64,000 nucleotides of DNA from UBA8941 sp963780545 (GTDB lineage Archaea > Thermoproteota > Bathyarchaeia > TCS64). The DNA lies in contig CAWACK010000008.1 in NCBI GenBank assembly GCA_963780545.1, forward strand, positions 434,001 to 498,000, written 5' to 3'. Shown in pieces: positions 51,820 to 60,123 of this stretch. Under the pieces are notes generated by a model, which saw only the letters and a program-made list of their open reading frames with translations, did no database searches and was not told the DNA's origin. The position numbers and the translations under genes are program-made. The stretch's first letter is position 1. Each line of letters begins with the position of its first letter.

Positions 51820-53531
51820 GTGTTGATAAAACAACAATCGAGGTCATCAGGGGTGCCCTCATTTATGCCGCCGAAGAGATGGGAATCGCCCTCAAGAAGT
51901 CGGCGTACAGTCCCAATATCAAGGAGAGGATGGACCACAGTTGCGCGCTCTTCGACCCTCAGTACAGACTCATCGCTCAGGCAGAGCACATTCCAGTCCA
52001 TCTCGGATCGATGGCCTTCGCCGTCCGCAAAGGGTTAGCTGCCTATAAAGGCACATTAGAGGCGGGAGACATGATCCTATTTAATGACCCCTATCTCAGC
52101 GGGACACATTTACCCGACCTCACACTGATCTCGCCAATCTTACACGATGGACAACTCGTCGGATACGCTGCAAATAAAGCTCATCACACCGATGTCGGAG
52201 GAAAAGCACCCGGAAGCATCGCTGGCGACTCCACCGAGCTATACCAGGAAGGACTCATAATTCCACCCGTCAAGTTCGTCAAGAAGGGTATCATAGACCC
52301 AGAGCTCAGCTGGCTCATAAGGAGCAACGTCCGTACCCCCGAGGTCCAGATGGGAGACCTTCGGGCCCAGATCGCGGCGAACAATATGGGGATCAGGCGA
52401 GTCCTTGAACTAGTTGAACAATATAGCAATGATGTCCTAAACGCGGCGATGGAGGAGATCATGAATTACTCGGAGCGCCGCATGAGGTCAGCTATAAGGG
52501 AGATGCCCAGCGGCACATACGAAGCATCCGATTATATGGAGGATGTCCCCGGTAGAGACCTCGCTGAGATAAAAGTAAGAGTCATAGTCGACGGAGAAGG
52601 CATCACTTTTGACTACGCCGGGACCTGCCCCCAGGTTGAAGCTCCGATCAACGCTCCCCTCGGGGTTACAATAGCTGGAATTTATTACACTCTCATCACC
52701 GTCACCGATCCCACAATCCCAGTCAATGACGGTTGCTTCCGCCCCATCACCCTCTGCATCCCTGAGGGCACTATAATGAATCCCCTACGCCCCGCCCCGG
52801 TTGCGGGCGGCAACGTCGAGACGAGTCAACGTAACGCTGACGTACTCATGAAAGCGTTCGCACAGATCACTCCAGACAGGGTTCCAGCAGCGGGCCTCGG
52901 AACAATGAGCAACGTCAGCGTCGGCGGCATCCGATCAGATGGCGTACCTTGGACATTCTACGAAACCATAGGAGGGGGCTCCGGTGGACGCCCACACAGC
53001 GATGGCGTCGACGGAGTACACGTCAACATGACAAACACGATGAATACACCCATCGAGAGCCTCGAGGCATATTTACCGATGCGCTTCATCTCCTATGGCC
53101 TCCGACCCGACACCGGCGGCGTCGGTGAGCACCGAGGCGGTTGCGGAATCGAGAGGAGTTGGACACTTACAGCTCCAAGAGCGACCCTAAGCATCCTCGC
53201 CGAAAGGACTAAGATACGACCCTGGGGACTTCAGGGAGGAGGATCGGGGGCACTCGGCAAGTACACGATTATTAAGAAAAATGGAGAAGTCATCGTGCTT
53301 CCCTCAAAGTGTACAGTCCAGATCGGGGAGGGGGATACCCTCATCGCTGACACACCCGGAGGGGGAGGCTATGGTGACCCGCGTAGACGTGATCCCGAGG
53401 CTGTTCACATAGACGTCCTCAACGGTCTCGTCTCCATAGAGTCCGCTGAAAAGGACTATGGTGTCGCCATTGACCCGATGACTAAGAGCTTTAACGCAGG
53501 TTTGACCACCAGGCTTCGTGCTACGTTTTGA
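51816..53531 (+). CDS. hyuB: Hydantoinase/oxoprolinase subunit B
   Basis: A 571-residue partner of HyuA. It has the family's MGIALKKSAYSPNIKERMDHS, FNDPYLSGTHLPDLTL and GGGSGGRPHSDGVDGVHVNMTNT stretches, and ends in ADTPGGGGYGDPRRRD as expected. The pair resembles N-methylhydantoinase (ATP-dependent) and 5-oxoprolinase; substrate not decidable. Coupled to hyuA by a 4-nt overlap. Confidence 0.92.
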   Translation: MSVDKTTIEVIRGALIYAAEEMGIALKKSAYSPNIKERMDHSCALFDPQYRLIAQAEHIPVHLGSMAFAVRKGLAAYKGTLEAGDMILFNDPYLSGTHLPDLTLISPILHDGQLVGYAANKAHHTDVGGKAPGSIAGDSTELYQEGLIIPPVKFVKKGIIDPELSWLIRSNVRTPEVQMGDLRAQIAANNMGIRRVLELVEQYSNDVLNAAMEEIMNYSERRMRSAIREMPSGTYEASDYMEDVPGRDLAEIKVRVIVDGEGITFDYAGTCPQVEAPINAPLGVTIAGIYYTLITVTDPTIPVNDGCFRPITLCIPEGTIMNPLRPAPVAGGNVETSQRNADVLMKAFAQITPDRVPAAGLGTMSNVSVGGIRSDGVPWTFYETIGGGSGGRPHSDGVDGVHVNMTNTMNTPIESLEAYLPMRFISYGLRPDTGGVGEHRGGCGIERSWTLTAPRATLSILAERTKIRPWGLQGGGSGALGKYTIIKKNGEVIVLPSKCTVQIGEGDTLIADTPGGGGYGDPRRRDPEAVHIDVLNGLVSIESAEKDYGVAIDPMTKSFNAGLTTRLRATF

Positions 53532-53611
53532 AGTAACCTCCTGATAGCGAATATTAGGAGACCAAAGGCGAGGCTGAAGATAACGTAGAAGTAAGAGATC
53601 CACTCGAGCAT
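53456..53611 (-). CDS. Small one-helix membrane ORF, overlaps hyuB end
   Basis: A 51-residue frame, MLEWISYFYVIFSLAFGLL then IFAIRRLLQNVARS, with one membrane helix and a basic tail. It converges on hyuB and overlaps it by about 75 nt. No ribosome binding site is evident; a T/A-rich TTTTATT about 15-20 nt upstream might allow a leaderless transcript. Could be chance. Confidence 0.3.
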   Translation of the reverse strand: MLEWISYFYVIFSLAFGLLIFAIRRLLQNVARSLVVKPALKLLVIGSMATP

Positions 53612-53824
53612 GGTGAATGTTAGAATAAAATCATAGCGAACATGCCGAGGTGCACCCGATTCATCCCTAAACTCCAGTGGCCGACCTCCTATTAGTAAAT
53701 GCAGAGATTAATGCCGCGTGCTTAACTAACGAGCGTGCTTAGCGCACCTATTATCCCAAAAACTACATTACATGGAGCTTTTTTAGTAGGGGTTATAAGT
53801 AGCCACCCATAAGCCTCCTCTGAT

Positions 53825-54070
53825 ATGTGCCTCGCCATCCCAGGGAAGGTTGAGTCAATCGACGGTAGAATAGCCATTATTGACTTTGGTGGAGTAAAAC
53901 GGGAAGCCGTTATCGACCTCATGGAGAAGGGTACTGTCGCACCAGGGACTTGGGTTCTCGTCCATACGGGTTTCGTAATCCAGACCCTTGATGAGAAAGA
54001 GGCGCTAGAGACCCTCGAGGCATGGAAAGAGGTCCTCAGCAACACGCCGGGTCAAGAAGACGCTTATTAA
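53825..54070 (+). CDS. hypC: HypC/HupF family hydrogenase maturation chaperone
   Basis: An 81-residue protein with the hallmark MCLAIPGKV (Cys2 essential), an OB-like barrel (IAIIDFGGVKREAVIDLM) and GTWVLVHTGFVIQTLDEKEA, as in HypC, which carries the Fe(CN)2CO unit to nickel-iron hydrogenases. No other hyp gene or hydrogenase subunit lies in the window, so the hydrogenase is elsewhere, or this is an orphan copy. ATG 53825. Confidence 0.9.
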   Translation: MCLAIPGKVESIDGRIAIIDFGGVKREAVIDLMEKGTVAPGTWVLVHTGFVIQTLDEKEALETLEAWKEVLSNTPGQEDAY

Positions 54071-54252
54071 AGTTTTAGCCACTCACGTCGAGTAAATACA
54101 ATATACGATATCGTGCGCGCATCTTTGAAAACTTATTTTCTAAGAGTATAAAATGGACCATACTTCCGAGCGCGCGCGTTCTACGCTGAGCGTTCCAGAA
54201 TGTCCAATCTCAAAGGCATTATTGTCAGTGGACGTGCTAGCGGAGTCTAGTA

Positions 54253-56130
54253 TTAATCTCCCTTCTCTATGCCGATCCCTTTCTCCTCCTTGAACTGCAT
54301 CCTGTAGAAAGAGGAGTAAATGCCGCCCGCCTCCATCAGCTCTTTGTGAGTCCCCTTCTCCACAATTCGACCGTGATCGATCACAACGATCTCGTCGCAG
54401 AGCCTTATCGTAGAGAGCCTGTGGGCGATGATAATGACTAGTCTATTCGATAGCAGCTTCTTCAGAGCGTTCTGTATAACGAGTTCGGTGTAGGGATCGA
54501 TGCTTGATGTGGCTTCGTCCAGAATGAGGATATCTGGGTTTGTGAGTATCGCCCTTGCGAAGCTAATCAGTTGCCTTTGGCCAATGGAGATGTTTGAAGA
54601 GCCCTCCTGTATTATGTAGTCGTATCCCCCAGGGAGATTCATAATAAACTCGTGGGCACCCACCATCTTCGCTGCTTCAATGACCTCTTCATCGTTTGCC
54701 TCGGGTTTTCCGAAGCGGATGTTATCCCTGATGCACATGGGAAACAAGTAGGAATCTTGGAGAACTATGCTTTCGTGGCTCCTTAGATCTGAAATCCTTA
54801 GGTTCCTGATGTCATGGTCATTCAGTTCAATACTGCCTTCGAGCGGGTCATAGAACCTTGATATCAAGTTGATGATCGTGCTTTTACCCGCGCCTGTGGG
54901 ACCGACTATTGCGAGCTTTGTCGTCTTGTGGTTTATCTCGAAACTGATGTCGTTTATGACGGGTATTTTCGGGTCATATCCGAAGGTAACGTTATCTGTG
55001 CGGAGCTTCTCCGACTTTCCCACCTTCGCCGCCGTTTCTTCCGGCGGGTCTTCCACCTCAGGGTTTGTGTCGATGAGGTCAAACATCCTTTCCGTCGCGG
55101 ACATAGCCTGCTGGTACTGATCGTACGCCTGGACGAGGGCTAGTATTGGGTTAAAGAACATGATCTGGTAGGCTGTGAAGGCGATGAATGTCCCTAAGGT
55201 TATTTCGCCGCTCATAGTCATGATCGCTCCATACCAAAGAACAAGGGCTGTTCCGGCGACTCTGATTGCATAGGCGACTGGCTGGTAGATTGATGAGACG
55301 AGCACAGCTAAAATTCGCTGCTTCACGACCTTGTCTTGCTCATCATTGAAGCGTTTGTGGAATCTATCGACTTGGACGAAAGCCTTGATGACCTTCATGC
55401 CTGAGAGGCTCTCCTGCATAGTTGAGATCATCCCAGATGTGTACAGGAAGGCGGCCCTATTGTATTTCCTCGACAATAAGCCGAGGTAATAGGTTACTAT
55501 TGCTGCTATGGGCATGATCGCTATGGCGAGTAAAGCGAGTTTCACATTTAGGAATAAAATTATGGCGATGCCTAAGAAGAGGGACCCAGCGTTCAGCACG
55601 ATGTTAGTGAATCCCATCCTGAAGAATATTCTGACGTTGTTTGCATCATTTATGGGCCTAGCTATTATTCGCCCTAACTCCCCCTCCGAGAAGTACCTTA
55701 GTGAGATAATCTGCAGCTTAGACATTATATCCTGCCTTATTCTGGCGACGGTGTTCTCGCCGAGGATCCTCATCTGCCAAGTCTGCACGTACTGTGCAAA
55801 GTAGTAGCTCACCGTCAGGATTAGGAAGATGGGAATCCACCACATGTAGCCGGCCATGTTCTTTGGAGTGATTATATCATCCACCACAAGCTTGCTCATG
55901 TAGGGCACAAGCACTGTCACTGCCGAGTTGGCGATGAGGGCAAGGCACGCTAGGATGAAGTTTCTCCGGTTAGCGACCGCATACCTATAAAGCCTAACGA
56001 TAAGATCTCTGTCTCTGTTAGTTCTCTTTTTTTGTGCTTCACCTAGGGTCGAAAACACGCCAAACCCGCCGGATCCTCCGCCGCCACCTCCCCCGCCTCC
56101 TCCGCCCCCTCCACCGGTACTTATCGCCAT
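54253..56130 (-). CDS. ABC exporter subunit B (with poly-Gly arm)
   Basis: A 625-residue type-I ABC exporter half: membrane domain with about six helices then ATPase domain (Walker A VGPTGAGKSTIINL; signature near SSNISIGQRQLISFARAIL; Walker B DILILDEATSSID; H-loop IIIAHRLSTI). The signature loop reads ISIGQ rather than LSGGQ, a common asymmetry in heterodimeric exporters. Unusually, residues 6-19 are fourteen consecutive Gly, then SGGFGVF. Adjacent to its partner with no gap, it probably forms a heterodimer moving lipids or drugs; substrate unknown. Confidence 0.92.
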   Translation of the reverse strand: MAISTGGGGGGGGGGGGGGSGGFGVFSTLGEAQKKRTNRDRDLIVRLYRYAVANRRNFILACLALIANSAVTVLVPYMSKLVVDDIITPKNMAGYMWWIPIFLILTVSYYFAQYVQTWQMRILGENTVARIRQDIMSKLQIISLRYFSEGELGRIIARPINDANNVRIFFRMGFTNIVLNAGSLFLGIAIILFLNVKLALLAIAIMPIAAIVTYYLGLLSRKYNRAAFLYTSGMISTMQESLSGMKVIKAFVQVDRFHKRFNDEQDKVVKQRILAVLVSSIYQPVAYAIRVAGTALVLWYGAIMTMSGEITLGTFIAFTAYQIMFFNPILALVQAYDQYQQAMSATERMFDLIDTNPEVEDPPEETAAKVGKSEKLRTDNVTFGYDPKIPVINDISFEINHKTTKLAIVGPTGAGKSTIINLISRFYDPLEGSIELNDHDIRNLRISDLRSHESIVLQDSYLFPMCIRDNIRFGKPEANDEEVIEAAKMVGAHEFIMNLPGGYDYIIQEGSSNISIGQRQLISFARAILTNPDILILDEATSSIDPYTELVIQNALKKLLSNRLVIIIAHRLSTIRLCDEIVVIDHGRIVEKGTHKELMEAGGIYSSFYRMQFKEEKGIGIEKGD

Positions 56131-57963
56131 CTAGGCCACCTCCGGGCTGAGGGTCTCTTCAGGTGTCTTCTCAAGAAACTGAGTCTCGTACACCCTCTTG
56201 TAGATGCCCGCTTTAGCCATGAGTTCGATGTGAGTGCCGAATTCAGCTACTCTACCCTTCTCAAGGACCAGTATCTTGTCGGCGTTCTTAATTGTAGAAA
56301 GCCTCTGAGCGATAATGAAGGTCGTCCGCCCCTTCATCGCCTCCTCAAGCGCCTGTTGGATCTCTTGTTCCGTCCTGGCGTCAACGAAGGATAGAGAGTC
56401 GTCGAGGATCAGTATCTTTGGGTTCGTCAGGATAGCCCTAGCAATGGTTATTCTCTGCTTCTGCCCACCAGAGAGAGTGACGCCTCTCTCCCCAACCATG
56501 CTATTATATTTATCTGGTAGGGAGTCTACGAAGTCGTGTATCCTCGCGAGCTTCGCAGCGTTTATAACCTCCTCCATAGTCGCGTCTGCCTTACCTAATG
56601 AGATGTTACTGTAGATAGTGCCAGTAAAGAGAAAGACATCCTGGAGCACCAACCCGATCTGTTTTTGAAGGGAGGTTATCCTATATTCCTTGATTTCTAT
56701 ACCATCGATCTTGATACTTCCCGACTTAGGGTCATAGAACCTGGGAATGAGGTTAATGAGTGAGGTTTTACCCGAACCGGTGGATCCAAGTATCGCTATC
56801 TTCTCGCCGGCTTTAGCTTTAAAGCTAATATCAGTAAGTATATTGGCGCCGACAGAGTAAGCGAAGTTGACATTATTGAACTCGACTTCACCCCGCTCAA
56901 TTGTGATATCTCTGGCGTTGGGTGAGTCCCTGACGTCGATTGGTGTGTCTTCCATCTCCTCTATTCGTTCGATGCTCGCGGAGGCATTTACCCAGGAACC
57001 GATGACGTTGGCAAACGAGTTGAGCTGAGGGACGATCCTCTGCATGTATGTGGCAAATAATATGAGATTACCGACAAGGAGAATCGGGTTCGGACCAAGG
57101 AGAAGACTCGTGCCATATATGTAAACAAACGTAATGCCAATCTGGAGAATTGTTTGAGGTGACGGTGTGTAGAAAGCCTGGAGCCTCCCAGCGGCGATGG
57201 CGGTTTCGACGTACTTCGACTCGACTTGCTTGAAGCCATCCTTCATCTCCTCCTCCTTCTCGAATATTCTTACATTCTTCATGCCGATGATGTTCTGCTG
57301 GATGTAGGCCCCTAGCTTGCCGAGGATGAGCATCATCTTCCTGAATAGGGGGCGAACCTGGGTGAACTGCCTGTACTGGAGGTACATTATGATGGGCATA
57401 GGGGCGAGGGTCAGAAGGGTCAAGACCGGATTTATTGGGACCATAATCAGCAGGCAGGCACCGACAACAAATACAGAGTCTGTGATGCTAGTCGGCCAGT
57501 TACCGGCAAACATGTTTACTGCCTGGAGGTCCATCGTTGCACGGGAGATGAGATCGCCAACTGCATTAGAGTCGAAGAAACCAAACGACTTCTCCTCAAT
57601 CGAGTGGAAGTAATCAGATCTAATATCTCTAGTCTGCCACTCAGCAACGTAGCTGTTCATGAACGACTCAGCGAATGTGAATAAACCAACCCCCATAACG
57701 GCGAGGACCGTGTTCAGGACTAGACCAGAGAGGAGTGAAAACTGGCCTCCGATGATTACTTTATCTATGATTTGAGCTAAGAAGAGGGGCTCGAAGGCGA
57801 AGAGAGTGGCTCTCACAGCGCTTAATCCGATCATGAGAACATAGTGCTTGAGGTATGGTCTGTTGTACTTTAGAAAAGTTCTAAACTCCTTCCCTGAGCT
57901 CAGTATGTCTCGTTTTACCTTCATCGTAGCAATCCAATCTAGCACCGGTTTGGCAACGCTCAT
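56131..57963 (-). CDS. ABC exporter subunit A
   Basis: A 610-residue type-I exporter half with about six membrane helices and a full ATPase: Walker A LGSTGSGKTSLINL, signature GVTLSGGQKQRITIARAIL, Walker B KILILDDSLSFVD, H-loop FIIAQRLSTI. The catalytic acid after Walker B is Asp (DDS), and the H-loop His appears as Gln (AQRLST), both signs of a degenerate site, with the consensus site completed by the partner. Its end abuts the partner's start (0-nt gap), so the two form a unit. Confidence 0.92.
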   Translation of the reverse strand: MSVAKPVLDWIATMKVKRDILSSGKEFRTFLKYNRPYLKHYVLMIGLSAVRATLFAFEPLFLAQIIDKVIIGGQFSLLSGLVLNTVLAVMGVGLFTFAESFMNSYVAEWQTRDIRSDYFHSIEEKSFGFFDSNAVGDLISRATMDLQAVNMFAGNWPTSITDSVFVVGACLLIMVPINPVLTLLTLAPMPIIMYLQYRQFTQVRPLFRKMMLILGKLGAYIQQNIIGMKNVRIFEKEEEMKDGFKQVESKYVETAIAAGRLQAFYTPSPQTILQIGITFVYIYGTSLLLGPNPILLVGNLILFATYMQRIVPQLNSFANVIGSWVNASASIERIEEMEDTPIDVRDSPNARDITIERGEVEFNNVNFAYSVGANILTDISFKAKAGEKIAILGSTGSGKTSLINLIPRFYDPKSGSIKIDGIEIKEYRITSLQKQIGLVLQDVFLFTGTIYSNISLGKADATMEEVINAAKLARIHDFVDSLPDKYNSMVGERGVTLSGGQKQRITIARAILTNPKILILDDSLSFVDARTEQEIQQALEEAMKGRTTFIIAQRLSTIKNADKILVLEKGRVAEFGTHIELMAKAGIYKRVYETQFLEKTPEETLSPEVA

Positions 57964-58292
57964 TCAAAACCGCCAGAACAACTTCTTCCCCCTACAGTTA
58001 CTGTGACTTAAAAAATTTTTTATCCCTCATGCGACGTACACATAACTATCAATAATTTACTATACCATCTATAATCATCTGGATTTTCTTCTAAGTCTTA
58101 TTGTTTTTGTAATTCACGTTATTATCCTTCCTTTTTCCATCATCTTCTTCGTGTTCTTTCGCGCGCGCTTCAAGACTTACCTTTTCTGCGTATGCATTAA
58201 TAATGTGAGTCTTAGACATCGTCATCACAGTGTTAGCTGGTTTAATTTGGCAAACTTTAATGGCGTTCAATTTGTTTATGTGTTGAGTCTCC
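57964..58292. other. AT-rich gap
   Basis: Separates the exporter from the pyrophosphatase gene. Contains CGCGCGCGC at 58160-58168; no gene supported. Confidence 0.5.
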
Positions 58293-58841
58293 ATGGTCGA
58301 CTACTGGCGCGATTTCCCGGCTGGCCCCGATGCCCCCAATGAGATCCACGTCGTCACTGAGATCACGCGTGGCAGCAGAAACAAGTACGAGTACGATGTC
58401 AAGAGCGGCGCCTTTATGCTGAATAGGGTACTCTACACGTACTACCCATGCGATTATGGCTTTATTCCACAGACCCTCGACGATGACGGCGACCCCCTCG
58501 ACGCTGTACTCCTCATCAACGAGCACACTTTCACTGGCTGCGTGACGTTAGCGCGTCCAGTCGCCAGTATCAAAATGTGGGACGATGGCATCCTCGACGA
58601 TAAGATCGTCGCGGTCTCTACTACAGACCCCTTCTACAAACATATCAAAAGCCTAGCCAATATCCCTAAGAGTATGATTGACGAGCTAAACTATTTCTAC
58701 AATAACTACAAGAGACCCGAGAATAAGGAGACCAGGGTCGAGGCTTGGAACGATGTCGGGGACGCAAAGGACATGATAGTTGAGTGCCAGAAGCGATTCT
58801 GGGAGAACTATGCCAAGCTCAAGTCGAAGCCACCTCTCTAG
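58293..58841 (+). CDS. ppa: Inorganic pyrophosphatase (family I)
   Basis: A 182-residue soluble pyrophosphatase. The metal-binding signature DDDGDPLDAVLL is intact, along with EITRGSRNKYEYDVKSGAF and YPCDYGFIPQTL. Hydrolyses pyrophosphate from biosynthesis. ATG 58293. Confidence 0.95.
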   Translation: MVDYWRDFPAGPDAPNEIHVVTEITRGSRNKYEYDVKSGAFMLNRVLYTYYPCDYGFIPQTLDDDGDPLDAVLLINEHTFTGCVTLARPVASIKMWDDGILDDKIVAVSTTDPFYKHIKSLANIPKSMIDELNYFYNNYKRPENKETRVEAWNDVGDAKDMIVECQKRFWENYAKLKSKPPL

Positions 58842-58879
58842 GAAAGATATTAATCGCCTTACATCGGCTATGGTCCTAG

Positions 58880-60040
58880 GTGTTAAAGTTGGACCACGAA
58901 CGAGAGTTACTGATGATTCCGGGACCGACTATGGTTCCGCCCAGGGTTCTTAGAGCTCTTGCTAAGCCAATCCTAAGTCACGGTGCAGCAGAGTTCACGG
59001 AGGCATACGCAGAGGTTCTTAGGCTTCAGAAGAGTCTCTTCATGACGAGCGGAACCCCCTTTCTGCTCTCGGGCAGCGGGACTTTAGGAATGGAGGCTGC
59101 TGCGGCTAATCTCGTTGAGAAAGGGGATAAAGTTCTCTGCATAGAGAACGGTTTCTTTGGCGAGAAGTGGCAGGAGATCGTGCCCGCACATGGTGGCATC
59201 GCTGATCGCCTAACATTCGAATGGGGTAAGGCTGTAGATCTCAAACTTGTTAAAGAAAGGCTCGAAAAGGGCGAATACAAGGCTGTCTGTGTTGAACACG
59301 TCGACACGAGTACCGGCATAGGGAATCCCATTGAGGAGATAGGTAAGCTGGCTAAAGGCACTGACGCTCTATACGTCGTTGACTCTGTCTGCGGGATCGG
59401 TGGAATGCCGCTGAAAATGGATGAGTGGGGTATCGACTTCTGCCTTACGGGGAGTCAGAAAGCAATAGGGGCACCTCCAGGCCTGAGCCTCTTCTGCCTC
59501 AACGAGAAGGCGTGGAAAGCTATTGAGTCTAGGAAGACTCCTATCGCCGACTACTATACAAACCTCAAGAGGTGGCGCCCAATAATGGAGGACCCTAAGA
59601 AGTATTTTGCTACCCCTGCAACGGGAATGGTTCTCGGGATGTTAGAGGCGATGAAGATAATCTTCGAGGAAGGGCTAGAGGCTAGGTGGAAGCGCCATGC
59701 CCTCTTCAGCAAGGCGTTCCAAGCGGGTATTAAGGGGATGGGTTTGACCAGTTTCCCCGATGAGAAGAGTCTCGCACATACCCTGAGTGTTCCTAGGCTC
59801 CCAGACTCAGTGAAGGGCAGCGATTTCCGAGTAGCTGTTGGAAAATACAACGTCATAATAGCCGGAGGATTGGGGTCTGTAGCTGATAAGACTGTTCGTG
59901 TTGGTCACATGGGAGGTGATATGGTAAACGACATCACCGCAACTCTCTCCGCGATGGAGATGGCGCTCCACCAGCTCGGTTATGTGAAGGAGCCGGGTGC
60001 GGGTGTAGGTGCAGCAATGAAGGTCTTCGCAAAGGCTTAA
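58880..60040 (+). CDS. Alanine-glyoxylate/serine-pyruvate aminotransferase family protein
   Basis: A 386-residue class V PLP enzyme. It opens with LMIPGPTMVPPRVLRALAKP, and SGSGTLGMEAAAANL is the cofactor-phosphate region; DSVCGIGGMPLKMDEWGID then GSQKAIGAPPGLSL with the Schiff-base Lys. Related enzymes use serine, alanine or glyoxylate as partners; a role in serine/glycine metabolism with the GcvP proteins is possible (inference). GTG start at 58880. Confidence 0.9.
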   Translation: MLKLDHERELLMIPGPTMVPPRVLRALAKPILSHGAAEFTEAYAEVLRLQKSLFMTSGTPFLLSGSGTLGMEAAAANLVEKGDKVLCIENGFFGEKWQEIVPAHGGIADRLTFEWGKAVDLKLVKERLEKGEYKAVCVEHVDTSTGIGNPIEEIGKLAKGTDALYVVDSVCGIGGMPLKMDEWGIDFCLTGSQKAIGAPPGLSLFCLNEKAWKAIESRKTPIADYYTNLKRWRPIMEDPKKYFATPATGMVLGMLEAMKIIFEEGLEARWKRHALFSKAFQAGIKGMGLTSFPDEKSLAHTLSVPRLPDSVKGSDFRVAVGKYNVIIAGGLGSVADKTVRVGHMGGDMVNDITATLSAMEMALHQLGYVKEPGAGVGAAMKVFAKA

Positions 60041-60123
60041 ATCGACTAACTTTCAATTTTTTTAATCAATTAATTAACATATATTTCGGAAGAATTCTTG
60101 TAAACAAGCCCGCACGAACTGGG

